DNA of 64,000 bases from Hysterangium stoloniferum (Eukaryota; Basidiomycota; Agaricomycetes; Hysterangiales; Hysterangiaceae). The stretch lies in contig WHVD01000036.1 in the NCBI GenBank assembly GCA_015178975.1, positions 620,001 through 684,000 of the forward strand, in the 5' to 3' direction. A model generated the notes under the pieces. That model had not been told where the DNA came from. It saw only the letters and a list, made by a program, of their open reading frames with translations, and made no database searches. This document shows positions 1 to 10,481 of the stretch, one piece after another (the stretch's first letter is position 1; the number at the start of each line of letters is the position of its first letter). The position numbers were made by a program, and so were the translations under genes.

Positions 1-50
1 AATGCACAATGGAACAGGGATTATTTGCAATGTAATGAACAGTCAAATTA

Positions 51-304
51 CTCAACTAGAGGTGACTGAAGTCTTAGAGTACAAATAACAATGTAAAGAA
101 AACTAATAATCAGTACTCAATTAAGAGGTGACTATAGTATAAAGGATTAATACCAGAAGCTCAACAAGAGGTGACCAGGGGTAGGACTATTGTCAGAAGC
201 TCAACAAGAGGTGACAAGGGATCCTGAGTTAACTTAGGTCAGCAGTTCAACTAGAGGTGACTAAGTGTTTGTATTTATTTGTCCAACAGCCCAACTAGGG
301 GTGG
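51..304. repeat. Degenerate tandem repeat, about 44-bp period
   Basis: Six copies of a motif close to CTCAACTAGAGGTGAC begin near positions 51, 116, 160, 200, 246 and 290, so the spacing is 40-46 bp after a first gap of 65 bp. The two middle copies are the most alike (CAGAAGCTCAACAAGAGGTG). The spacers have diverged, so this is an old minisatellite. No coding potential is visible. Confidence 0.7.
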
Positions 305-1080
305 AATAAACTGCTTGCTGCAGTGGCACACTGATGTGGCTGATAAAATGTAGTAAAGATGATATATATTCAAGGCTGGAGCTGAGCTCCTTATATACAT
401 TTTAGTCTGAGACATTTAAAAGATTCTGAAGATTGAATGATGTCATTTAGAATTTTCTAAAATTTTCTAGAGCATTGTGGAAGATTCTAACTATTTTTAA
501 AACACTATAGAATGTTCTTGGCATAAAGGAACATTCTAGAATTTTATAGAATATTCTACAATATTCCATCTATTCGTATATATTATATCTAACTGTTTCT
601 TTGGAAGCCACTGGAATATTCCAGGAGTTTCTGGTTTGTTCTGCAGTAGCATACATAATGACATAATGCCCTTGCGTCTGTGTGCATATGACACCCTTCA
701 CATCTTGTGACTGTCATGTGTTGTGACTGTCACGCACCCTTATGACAATTTTCCCACATGCCATGTAATAAGTGCCAGGTGCCTGTTTATTATTATTATT
801 ATATAGTTATTATATTTACTTTTAGATAATTATAAATATAATACTATTTTATTATAATAATATATAGATATATATTGCCTTGATTATGTATGATTATTTC
901 ACATCGAATATTGTCTTTGTTGAAGTTTGTGACAAGTGTCACAATTGTCACGTTTCGTGACAATATTCTCGTGCATTGTGCATAAGTGCTGAGTCGCTGG
1001 TGAAATGTATTAACAAGGCTGTGACCCATGGGGGGCAAGCCCCCACCATGCTACCACCCCACAACTTTACTTGGTCACTT
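305..1080. other. AT-rich stretch without a recognisable gene
   Basis: I see no supportable gene. The stretch is rich in TTCTAGAA-like words (410-570), has an ATT run at 789-800 and long A/T tracts around 830-880. Short reading frames here have no recognisable motif. It separates the tandem repeat from the Helitron remains. Confidence 0.6.
509..556. promoter_or_regulatory. Cluster of heat-shock-element-like units
   Basis: GAA-CA-TTC-TA-GAA at 529-541 fits the alternating nGAAn/nTTCn pattern of a heat-shock element. Another GAA-TA-TTC pair follows at 549-556 and GAA-TG-TTC precedes at about 511. The segment is also an inverted repeat (TAGAATGTTC...GAACATTCTA), so AT-rich palindrome chemistry may be the simpler explanation. 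No gene start lies nearby, so function is doubtful. Confidence 0.2.
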
Positions 1081-1091
1081 CACGACCTGGT

Positions 1092-1129
1092 GGATCAATA
1101 ATAATGTCTTTAAACACTACATTAGCAGT
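1092..1129 (-). repeat. Duplicate of the Helitron helicase tail
   Basis: This short segment repeats, with a few changes, the segment 1313-1351 that encodes the end of the helicase frame (VVFKDVIIDP). The two copies lie about 220 bp apart in the same orientation. It is either a leftover of a second Helitron copy or a small tandem duplication at the element's 3' side. Confidence 0.6.
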
Positions 1130-1308
1130 TTGTATTCCCTTCTGTGACCACTTCTGTACATTCCAGTTTCCCATTTATTCATTCAAAAACTTATTTTAAA
1201 GTGATTAAGTTTACATTATTCAGAATTATATACATTATATACATTTGTAAATTCACTGAACCTAAAAACATAAGTCAGTCTCCTTTTGGAATGTTACTGA
1301 ATACTTAC

Positions 1309-2871
1309 TCATGGATCAATAATAACATCCTTAAACACTACATTTGCAGTCATATCAGTGTCATGGAGTAGGATTTTCACTCTTCCCCAATTTGTCCCTC
1401 TTGAAACACCAACATAAAACTGTCCATGTGAGAACACAGGACTATGCAGATCCAATCCAACTAATTTTAAAGATTGACCCTGTGACTTATTGATAGTCAT
1501 AGAAAATGCTAGCCTGACTGGAACTGCCGACGATGCAATTCAAATGGCACTTGTTTTGTAGTTGGAATAATTGTTATTTAAGGAATGAATGCCAGCTCTC
1601 CTGCTGAAGGTCCTGTAATGATCTTTACTTCAAGTACTCTGTGAGTCATTTGTATTAACCACAGTCTTGTTCCATTACAGAGTCCTTGTCCTGGATCCAA
1701 GTTTTGGAGAAGCATCAATGGCACTCCAGGTTTCAAATACAATTTACTTGGTGACAATCCTCCAAAGTTGATTGAGTTTAAGTACTCAGGAGGATATAAT
1801 GTCTCATTGGCTCCATCTTTAACACTGTCTACACTGTGGTAGGTCTGCCCAATCCCTGGAAATTTTTCAAAGAGCATGTCATTGATTTGATCTACATCTG
1901 TATTTCGAGGACAGAGAATGGCCCTCTCCAAGAAAAACTCATCAGTAAGAACCTCAGGATCATGTATGTTTGGATAAATAGTTGAGACTAAATTATCCAC
2001 TGTTGGTCCACATAGCATGTATTCAGGGACTTTAAACATATGATCAAGAGGCATGTCCTTTCCATGTCCAATATCCAAAAGCCACTGAGCAAAAACAGCA
2101 GTCTCTTGATCAGTAGGATCTCAGTCAAAAACAGAATCTTCACATTGTGCCAAAGGTGAGACTGTGAAATACATGCACCAATAGGAATGACAGGCAATGT
2201 CTGTTGAAAGTCGTCACCACCCCATAGTACTGTAATGCCTCCAAAAGGAACATCCTTGTTAAGGATATCTCTAAGGGTCCGATCTATTGCTTCAAAGGCA
2301 AAGTGATTCTGCATTGGAACCTCATCCCAAATAATAAGGCTGACCTCTTTCATTAGATTGGCCTTATCTGAGCCTTTTTTCATTGTACAGATGGATTTCT
2401 CATCAACCTCAAGGGGAATTTGAAACATACTGTGAGACGTCCACCCACCACTCAGAATAAGTGATGTGATGCAGAGGAAGCAACACAGAGTACAATGAGT
2501 CCTTTGCCTCTGCAGGCATATGCCAAAGTATTCCAAACAAATGATTTTCCAGTACCCCCAGGTCCATTTAAAAAGAAAACCTTTCCACCTACTCCAGTTT
2601 CATGTCTTGCAATGACAGCATCCATAATTTGATTGTATGCAACCCTTTGGCCCTCATTTAACATTTCAATATTTATATTTGCTTTTATTTGCTCAGTATC
2701 CTTGTCATAAGCCCTCTGTTCATTGATGAATTGATTTCCCACTCTCTCTTCCCATGGCTGTGTAAACTGAGGCATATGAGGGTACTCTGAGAGTGGTTTC
2801 CCACTTGTACGAAGAATTTCATCAAGCTTAATGTAAGATATCATTGGAATTTTTTGATACATTTTCTTCAT
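1309..2871 (-). pseudogene. Helitron PIF1-type helicase, decayed
   Basis: This is the helicase half of a Helitron rolling-circle DNA transposon, which would unwind DNA during transposition. In minus-strand order I read Walker A GPGGTGKS (2542-2565), a motif II form IWDEVPMQ followed by AIDRTLRDI, motif III GGDDFQQTLPV, then ERAILCPRNTDVDQIN, FGGLSPSKLYLKPGVPLML, and the C-terminal TINKSQGQSLK..GQFYVGVSR. These are the expected PIF1 motifs in the right order. The frame is split into at least four pieces (2871-2452, 2536-1988, 2078-1578, 1500-1309), so several small indels and stops have accumulated. The Rep nuclease domain that should precede it on the minus strand (above 2871) is not seen; the flank there is AT-rich repeat. 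No intact Helitron 3' hairpin end was found. Confidence 0.85.
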
Positions 2872-3530
2872 TAAGTAAAACTACCTATATATTCTCAGTA
2901 TGTTGAATCAAGTAGAAATCTATACAGATTGACACACCCCTTCCAATGTAATGCATATGTACATATTCAGAGGTGTCAATGATATACATATGCATGAAAT
3001 GGACACCATTTAAAAAGATATACTTTTTAAATGTTTTGATGTTTCAAACTACTCAAATTTTTCATAATATATTCAGATCCTGAAAGATGCTTTGTTTCAA
3101 AATATAAAAATAAGTTTTAAACATTCCCAAAGTTTGAAAACCCAAATTATGTTTGAATTACATCCCAGATGCTTAAACTGACCTTTAAAGTTTATTAAAA
3201 TTTGATATACTTGATAATTTTCAGATATCCTTGTAAATTTAAATTATATAAACTACATTTGAAATTTTGTATACAGTATGTATATAAGAATACATTTTAT
3301 CCTAATGATTAAGTCTTAAGCCAAATAATTTTGTTTAACCACGACAATTGTGGATATTTTAAAAGTCACAGAGATACTAGAGAATATATCTTATCCCAAA
3401 GATTAATTTATAACCCAGATAATCTTGTTTAACTATAATATTGTGCATATTTTAAAAGAGTACACAAGTCTTAAAGATAAAATTTTGGGATAATAAAATA
3501 TAAGCTCCTAAAACATGTAGTCATAGCCAG
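2872..3530. repeat. AT-rich repeat flanking the Helitron
   Basis: The part up to about 3235 matches 62460-62860 at roughly 80% by eye, starting inside the last helicase codons and including the words GTTGAATCAAGTAGAAATCT and CCAATGATATACATATGCAT-like sequence. The part 3290-3530 matches 34760-34990 (shared CAGAGGAAATAGTCTCACTTA-like words). These scattered copies look like pieces of one AT-rich, probably Helitron-derived, repeat family. It has no coding potential. Confidence 0.65.
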
Positions 3531-3735
3531 AGGAAATAGTCTCACTTAAAGATAATGAGGATTTCAAATATTGAGGTGAGATAGTTAACACTACTGTTAT
3601 CTAGTTTCTTTTCTTATTTTCACTATCTAGTTCTCATTCTTGTATCTAAGTAATCAATATTAGCTATTTGGTATACTGCATGTAAATACTGAGTCCTCAT
3701 TCTTGTATCTTGTATCTAGCACTTTGTTTTCACAG

Positions 3736-3992
3736 ATCACTTAAGTAAATCTAATAGTTAATCAATCTTTAAACAGATGCTTGGATATTTGACTCTCAGA
3801 CAATCTCTCTATTTATAAATTATTCAACCACTTGTTAAATCTTTATAAATAGTAATCTCAAAAGCTAGAAGAAAGTGAAGGCTTCGACCAAGTTGCTGAC
3901 TTATTGGACATACATTCAGTTCCCAAACCTTTATTCTCAAGAAGACCTGAAGTGATGAGTCGAGTGTTGGTAGTTGGTATACATGGAATGTA
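3736..3992 (+). repeat. Truncated diverged LTR fragment
   Basis: This stretch resembles the 3' part of the long terminal repeats at 53.0-54.2 kb and 56.2-57.5 kb. It shares the order TTGTTAAAT..TATAAATAGT, a GAAGCTT-like word, CCAAGTTGCTGA, CATTCAG and TATTCTCAAG. Both ends are lost and it is the most diverged of the three copies, so it is an old fossil. Confidence 0.5.
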
Positions 3993-4797
3993 GGTACTTT
4001 ACACTGTTCATAGACCAGCTTTTTTCCTCATTCTTTTTCTGTCTGACATCATTCTTTTTTAAAATTCATATGTGCATTGTCAGGTGGCTTTTTTACTACA
4101 TTTTTTTCCACTTTTTTATGAAGGGGTTATCCATTTTTTCCCACAGATAGATATCTTTGTATATCTTATATACAGTACATAGGTTGCTTTTTGGTATTTA
4201 TGGGTTTTATTTTTGAACCTGTCTATTATATTTATGGCTGTAATTGAAATCTGAATAGTGTATATTGCATTCCAAAAATGAATCACAGCACAGGCCGTCT
4301 CAGGATGTCCTCGTCAGATGTGATGACTTGAGAGATTTTGAGAAAAGCAAATTTTCTGATTTTCCAAATTGCTAAGCCTACAATGGGCCCGACTATGGAC
4401 CCATGTGTAATACTACCCTGAATTTGCTGAACCTATAATGTAGGCAATAATTTCTTAACTTTTGTTTTTTGAATTTTCAGGTAAAGTGAGCAGTTTGAAG
4501 TATGAAATTAGTCCCATGGTGAAGAATGATCCCAATTAATAATTGTTCAATCCCTCATGGAAGAGGTAATTGTTGAAGTGTGATATTACACCTTTATGTT
4601 CTATATTACTGCTTATACTTTCCTGATATTTGTAGTATTTTTCCCAGGACTGTAGGTACAGTAATGAGTGAATTACCTACTTTGGCAACTATGTATGTCC
4701 CTGGGAACCTGTGTGCTTAAATAAGCACCCCATCACATCTGTAGGTGTCCCAACAACTGCGGCCTTCACTCGGATGTTCGTGCTCTTGCTGCTCCAC
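3993..4797. other. Unassigned AT-rich DNA
   Basis: I see no gene here. T-rich runs occupy 4020-4140. Past about 4740 the composition turns abruptly GC-richer, which marks the switch from transposon-derived DNA to the first host-like block. Confidence 0.5.
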
Positions 4798-5064
4798 CTA
4801 CCGCTGCTTCCCGCAGTCGTAGTATGTAACGGCAACGACCTCCGACCGACGCCAGTCCCAACCCCGCCCAGCCGACACCCGCGTCTTCATGTCAGCAACA
4901 GTATTATCATCGCCCGTGTCATCGTGATAATATCTCAGGGCCCCTGGTGCTAGTGCACGACACACCGTTGGTGTAGGCTCCCGAATGGGAAGAAGAAGAC
5001 GCCATGTTGACACAGCATAGCCGTTATCAGCATTACCGCCACTAGCATTAGTTAACGAAGACAT
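4798..5064 (-). CDS. Possible hypothetical exon, 88 codons
   Basis: An open frame starting MSSLTNASGGNADNGYAVS reads with an even amino acid mix and ends CGKQR. It lies in the first GC-balanced stretch after the transposon block. I do not recognise a family, and the opposite strand is also open for part of it. It could be the first exon of a larger gene running leftwards, or chance. Confidence 0.25.
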   Translation of the reverse strand: MSSLTNASGGNADNGYAVSTWRLLLPIREPTPTVCRALAPGALRYYHDDTGDDNTVADMKTRVSAGRGWDWRRSEVVAVTYYDCGKQR

Positions 5065-5599
5065 ACGATTCAGACTTCGCAGGTGAGCAGGTGAGTTAGG
5101 GGTGGGAAACGTGGGCAGAGAACCATGAAAGCCAGAGCGACCGGTCTTCTTCAGGGGGGGGGGGGTGTACCTCCGCCGGGCGTTGTGGACGAGAGGTAGG
5201 TGAAGATGGTGAGATTAGGAGGAGCAGGGTCTTTAGCGCGCTGTGGTGAGAAAATATAGAGGCAAAAACACAAACCCCTCACTCTCCTGTAACTGATTAC
5301 GCCTCCTGAGCTTTCAACAGGGGAAACCTACTTGCTTCACGCCAGTGTGGGGAGTGTTCCCAGCGGTGTTTGACGAGACAACTCGGGTGGATGTAAACCT
5401 GGGTGTTGGGTTCGGGCTTTTAGCAAAAGGTAACAGAAAACACTTTAAAACCCTTGGAACAACTCTCATTGACCGTCAAACTATTCTCTCCCTCCTCCCC
5501 AATGTCGCTGCGCCTGTCCATGAAGATAGCCATTCAACGGGACACTCTCCGAAACCTGTACCCCCATAACCCATAATACTGCTTTTTCGCATGCTTCAC
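5065..5599. other. Unassigned host-like DNA with a 12-G run
   Basis: No gene is supportable. A run of 12 G lies at 5154-5165. The plus frame 5345-5569 has no recognisable motif. Confidence 0.4.
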
Positions 5600-5755
5600 C
5601 TGCCCTTTTCGGGTCTGCGTCTGTGGCCTCTTGACTCCCATCTCAAGCAGGGTCTGGCCCTCCGCCTGACCCTCCGCGGAAGCCTCTCCCAGATCCAGAC
5701 GCCGATACCATGCCAATCCCAGTTCCTGAAATTGGGTGCGTCATAGAGCGGGGTA
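5600..5755 (+). pseudogene. Proline/aspartate-rich coding remnant, copy 1
   Basis: One plus frame reads GPPPDPP.. then PDPDADTMPIPVPEIG. It aligns with a frame at 11790-11915 that reads PGPPLQP..DPDADPMLTPAPDM. The similarity extends upstream at DNA level (TCTGCG-CTG-GG-CTCTT-ACTC-C). Two related but diverged coding segments 6 kb apart suggest a small gene family or an old segmental duplication. Product unknown; no complete gene is seen. Confidence 0.35.
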
Positions 5756-6246
5756 TGTCATAGATTGATCGAAGGGGATTGGGTTGCGATGGGGTGGTTG
5801 CTCTGTTGCCCTAGAGGAAGACGCCATTGTAAAGCAAATGGAGCATACCCTTTTTCTCACATTGGGTGAAGCAGTGACGATTTTTCACAAGATTGATACA
5901 TGTATCGTTTGGCGTAGATGTGATGATGAGAGGACGATAATAGTTGAAGGGAATTAAGGCAAACTTCCGGATCCCTTTTCTCCTACCCTGGCCTTTGTGA
6001 TTCCGCAACGTTTACCGGAAATTATCTACGATATCCACTAAATCATGTGAGAATGATTCATAAGGATATGAATGATGCTACGAGACGCTGCAATATTTTA
6101 CCTCTTGGTCAGTCTATTCAGCACTCCTTGCATTTATGTCCATCTGAAATAAATCTTCATCACATGAAAGATCTTTTTTAATGGATCATGGTGGGATCTA
6201 TTAGAGTTTATTTGAGGTAAATATAGTGTACGAGTGAAGACGTTGG
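5756..6246. other. Unassigned DNA
   Basis: No gene or repeat is recognised. A minus frame at 5811-6008 is basic and short and has no motif. Confidence 0.4.
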
Positions 6247-6400
6247 AGAACTCAGATGAGGAAGGTATGGCAATCAAATGAGGAAAATGTTGCACTCGAA
6301 TGAGGTCAAGGCTGCTCTTGAACGAGGAAAACACTGCTCTCGAACGAGGAAAACACTGCTCTCGAATGAGGAAAATGCTGCTCCCGATCAAGAAAACTTC
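6247..6400. repeat. 22-bp tandem repeat
   Basis: About seven imperfect copies of a 22-bp unit near TCGAATGAGGAAAACACTGC follow one another. Two adjacent copies at about 6320-6365 are almost identical. The period is not a multiple of three, so the array is not an in-frame protein repeat; the peptides seen in all frames are by-products. Confidence 0.7.
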
Positions 6401-6767
6401 GTCTCGAAATGCTTTGCTGGGTCATATTTGGCGATTTGCTCAGAGTTGATGGTAAAATGATGGTTCCAAATGACACAATAAAAATTCGCTCAAAGGTAAT
6501 AGAGAGATAACCCTGCAGAACAAACAATTTCGCTCAGAGGGTGATACGGAGATGGTCATGTAACGTGGCACCAAAAAACAAATATTAACTTAGTGGTGAG
6601 GTAAAAATGCACACAGAAGATATAATGAGATGATAATTATGCATCACAGTGATGTGGAGGGAACAATGGGAAGTAGCACAAGGAGACCGTGGTCCTTTGT
6701 GTCACTGAAAATAGGTGTCTCACTCGATCGGGGTTGATTACCGTTGATACATGCACTCCAACACACC
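6401..6767. other. Unassigned DNA
   Basis: No gene recognised. Confidence 0.4.
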
Positions 6768-7064
6768 CTACATTGTCTTCTCATACTCGAATTCTGCAAC
6801 AAATGAAGCTGGACTTGTGGAGTTGATCATATTAGCGCTACTTGCTCGCGTCCCCAATGTACCTGAGTGTAACACTCGATTTGCGTCAACATCGATGTAG
6901 TATTTTGTTGGACTCAAGCCCGTGCAGATGTCATGAAGGCCCTGCTGCCCTGGCATATGCTCATACATTGACATCCATGTAGGGGAAATTTGAAATTCCA
7001 ACAGGAATTGGTGGAGATCGCCGCGCGTCCGGTGAGGTACTCCTGATCTATCATCATAACACAA
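6768..7064 (-). CDS. Hypothetical protein fragment, copy 1 of a pair
   Basis: The 98-codon frame contains GDLHQFLLEFQISPTWMSMY, then EHMPGQQGLHDICTGLS and YYIDVDANRVLHSGTLGTRA. A related segment lies on the same strand at 18000-18230, where one frame reads ILPEFQIAYIWIPICMPGGG. DNA similarity is clearest at 6950-7010 versus 18090-18155 (AATTTGAAATTCC, GGAGATCGC-GCG). The shared coding-strand similarity makes a real diverged gene family plausible. The family is unknown to me, and this is probably one exon of a longer gene. Confidence 0.4.
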   Translation of the reverse strand: MCYDDRSGVPHRTRGDLHQFLLEFQISPTWMSMYEHMPGQQGLHDICTGLSPTKYYIDVDANRVLHSGTLGTRASSANMINSTSPASFVAEFEYEKTM

Positions 7065-8652
7065 AGTTGAGCATCTGATTAGAATTTAATACAGAATTGA
7101 CATTTCAGGTAGTAATCCATTACACTTCTTCGGTCCGGTTTCTGGCACCCCTATTTGATATCGAACGAACCATCCCACGCCATTTGTAAATTACGCATTG
7201 CTGATGGCCGATTTTGTTTTTGTATTCTATTTCCAGTTTTTTCGCTGAAATTTTGAGCAGATTTGCCGATTATAGCGCTTTAACTCTTCGAAATCCTTAG
7301 CGGGCCCCGATTGCTCTGCGTCTAAGGAAGAGCTCGTGGGAGAATGACAGGTATTGGCGTATCCCCCATTGTGTTAGTCCACATTGTCCCACCTCTAGTA
7401 TTCGACTCCGTAATTATACATAGGTGTTTCGGTGAATTACGGTTACACTCGCGCTGAATTATACATCCTACATTCTACCCGAGATCGTGACAATAATTTT
7501 CCCACCCCACTCATTTCCCAACTAACTTCCAAGGCGCTGGCTACTTCCTTAGTCTCTACACGATCTTTACGGCATCACCCGCAAGAAGCACTGTGGTAGA
7601 CATCAGTAACCTATAAAGTCCTGCAGACCTTCTTTCCAGCCGTTGATAACCCAACCTGTTCACTCATACACCGTCCCTCTCCTCTACCCCCATTACGTTG
7701 TTATGAGCGTAAGCTCATCAATATTTTCACCTGCCCCGTATTGATCAAAATATTCTTAAGACTTGTTGTTGCGCCGAATCGACAGTTGATGCCACCGGAA
7801 CCCAAGTTATTGAAAGCCCCAAGTCGTGCAACTGTTCGACTTGTGGTTGCAATGAAACGAAAAGGTGAGTTTCCTCAATGCCTCCTCGTCCACTCCAGAA
7901 GTCATGATTATTGTAGATCCACTGATTCTGTGACGGATAATAACATTGTCACGTTCCCTCCTCCTATAAGTGCGCTGAATGTAACGAGGAAGATTAGATT
8001 CATAATTAACTGGGGGTTAGGTTGTGTCTCCGGATGTCGGTGGTGTATCGATGGATAGCTCTTGCGAGTGTCCTCTTTCCTGCCAGTGTGGGAGATATTT
8101 TGGCCAAACATGTCAACCGGGGAAAACATGCGGGGTTGCCTAGTAGTCATATTTACTTGAAACATGATCGCTGCGAAATAGTAAATCCCTCCGATTAAGC
8201 TTGAGGAAGCCTCGTAGATTGTTTTGACGACAACAGGGACTGTCAATGTCTAGTGATGGTCACCTGATTCCTGCTTGGCTATTAAGACGTCGGTATAGAG
8301 GTTGATATAATCGGTATAAAGACCCATGGTGAGCATAAAGGAGTTCTGTAAATAAAGAAGGATCTCGAGAACTAAATATATGTCCCTCTACTTTGAATAC
8401 TCGTATAATAGCTTTTTTTTTAATATAGATATTTGATGGTATTTAATTTGGTTTAAACTTCTCCTTTCCAGAGGGGAAGCCGCGGCGGAGTCTCGCGAGG
8501 TGTGTAAAAATACCTATGATCCCTGTAAGCCACACAGCACAAAGTCTCGTATTCGATGAATAGATATAGATATAGAAACATCTCTTCATATACTCAGAAG
8601 TCACGTTGGGACCATTTTAAAATTCAAGTTGACTTCCTATTTGTATACTACC
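7065..8652. other. Host-like DNA without a supportable gene
   Basis: Several 100-codon frames exist on both strands (for example plus 7741-8058 and minus 7908-8246), but they overlap each other, lack motifs and have no convincing splice context. The sequence could contain short exons that cannot be resolved by eye. Confidence 0.4.
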
Positions 8653-8952
8653 TCAATACCTGTCACATATAATACATGGATCCGTCGATGTCACAACATA
8701 TTTCGCCCTGGCTGACTCACATACATACCTCTCAAATGAACTCGGCATCAATGATTTTGACTGTAATAGGAAAAACAAATCGTGATCATTAATATTAGTA
8801 GATAATACTTCCCCTATCTTCTGGGATACTAAGGGGTAACTTACCTGGCTTGAAGCTAACTCCAAAGAATTGGGCAGTCGCTTAGAAATCGTCTCTACTG
8901 CCAGTTTATCGGGACATAGCTTACGTAACACCCTCAAGCGCTTACATTGCAA
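8653..8952 (-). CDS. Hypothetical two-exon gene fragment
   Basis: The frame begins MQCKRLRVLRKLCPDKLAVE. A GTAAGT..TTACAG intron (minus 8844-8761, 84 nt, phase 0) fits between ..LELASSQ and SKSLMPSSFERYVCES, and the exon then runs to TSTDPCIICDRY and a stop. The intron can also be read through in frame, so splicing is not proven. No family recognised. It lies head to head with the APH gene, about 140 bp from its start. Confidence 0.4.
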   Translation of the reverse strand: MQCKRLRVLRKLCPDKLAVETISKRLPNSLELASSQVSYPLVSQKIGEVLSTNINDHDLFFLLQSKSLMPSSFERYVCESARAKYVVTSTDPCIICDRY

Positions 8953-9088
8953 AGTTCGATCTCACTACCAAGATGTCCTCACTGGATAAAAACGTAAATA
9001 AGGATTTTTTTTGTAGATATATACTTATTCGTGCCAGAAGCTTCCCTACTATGTACCGTCCTCTCGGGCTCCAACGAAATTCAACCCA

Positions 9089-10481
9089 ATGCGTCCTGGA
9101 TACAAGCAGGAGGATATAGACATGCAGCCCCTTATCGAGGCAGTATATAATTTTCTTCGTGCGGAAGTGGTGCATACTATGCTAATAGGACGGGGGTTCT
9201 TCAACGTTGTAAGTTATTGAGGTAATTACACCAATCCCACTTACACATGCTTCCCCGAGGTGTACGAGTTAGAGATGAAAACAGGCCCTCCTCTAGTAGC
9301 CAGAATTCAGTGGAATTATAAGACTGATCCCGTATCATCTAGTTGGGTTGTGGAGAAAATGTCTCGCGAAGTAGCCGTCCTTGAGCTTCTGAAAAGTGTC
9401 AGTCCCCAGGTTCCAGCACCACGTGTACTTGCTTGCGATTTCGCCTTCAATAATTCCGTTGGCGCGCCATTCACGATTATTAATCGGCTCTACGGGGAGG
9501 ATCTGTGGATGTCTTGGCCAAAACTTTCCGCAGAAGACAGAGTATATATAACTGTCATGATTAACGCAGGTAGAAAATTAACGTTTCTGCTGGCAGATCA
9601 CATTCGTGAAATCTCTCGCTTCTTCCTTCGTTGGTATTTTTAACGTGCGACTACCGTCCATCGGTTCTTTGCAAAAGCTCACCGCTGATGGTCTCCCCGT
9701 CATCGGGTCCATCTTACCACATATAATCTTGGTGCCTATGGAGCCATGCGCTACGCTAGAACAGCAAGTGGATCCCCCATGTCTTCCTGTTCTTTTGTAA
9801 TACCATAGCCCACAGATACATCACCTGTCAATTAGACGATGCCTTCGCACAGCCTCACGATCAGACTTTATACAATTTTTCTCTTCCCGACCTTTTTGGC
9901 AGAATCCGCACTTTAGCGATCGCCGTGATTCCTCGAGACGACCCGGCCATGCTCGTGCCTGTTTTGGTGCACGTTGATTTGAATAACAGAAATATCATGG
10001 TTAAAGATGGCACTGTGTCTGGCATACTTGACTGGGAGGTGAGTTCATAACCATGGGTTTCAGGGCAATACTGTATGGGGCTAATACGCACATAGATACA
10101 CTCTTCTCTTCCGGCTTGTTTGGGGGCAACGTATCCGGATTTCATGCGTTACGATGCCGCTTATCACCCTAAATACGGCACAGAAACTCGTTTAATGCCC
10201 ACTAAAGAATGCTGGCCATCGGAGGATGAAGCTGCTACCTTGAGAAATATTTTTAGAGAAGTAAACGCAGTTTATTGAATTTTGTATATTCTGTGCATCT
10301 GAGGTACCCCATGTAGGCTGCTGGCCCATTATCCGCCGACTTTGTTCGAGCCCTGGACAAAGGGGAAATCTTGCGCCAGCTCCTTGAGCTCGTTTCATGT
10401 TGTAAATTTTCAAGCCAGGGAATGATAGCGTTGTTTACCTGGGAACAGGAAATAACGAAAACGGTGGTTTCAAAAAACTGA
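9089..10481 (+). pseudogene. APH-family phosphotransferase gene, probably decayed
   Basis: It belongs to the aminoglycoside phosphotransferase / choline kinase fold family, widespread small-molecule or protein kinases of unknown substrate in mushrooms. Exon 1 starts at ATG 9089 (MRPGYKQEDIDMQPLI) and ends LIGRGFFNV; a 51-nt intron (9209-9259) joins it to VYELEMKTG and the strand carrying VARIQW, the likely ATP-binding lysine position having become R. Later come LPSIGSLQKL, the catalytic loop VHVDLNNRNIMV (about 9968-10003; H-x-D-x4-N intact) and the metal-binding ILDWE, followed by GTGAGT. Then ATYPDFMRYDAAYHPKYG is read, an intron of about 58 nt (10260-10317), and a last exon ending TKTVVSKN. 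Problems: the acceptor expected before ACLGATYP reads CCG instead of CAG; about 9570-9610 needs a 27-nt intron or a frame change; 9700-9800 changes frame. So it is probably a recent pseudogene, though unusual splicing cannot be excluded. Confidence 0.75.

Noticed and set aside
1-304. Possible CRISPR-like array at the window start
   Set aside because: Repeats are imperfect and in a eukaryotic transposon context, spacers are diverged rather than unique, and no cas genes exist; it is a decayed minisatellite.
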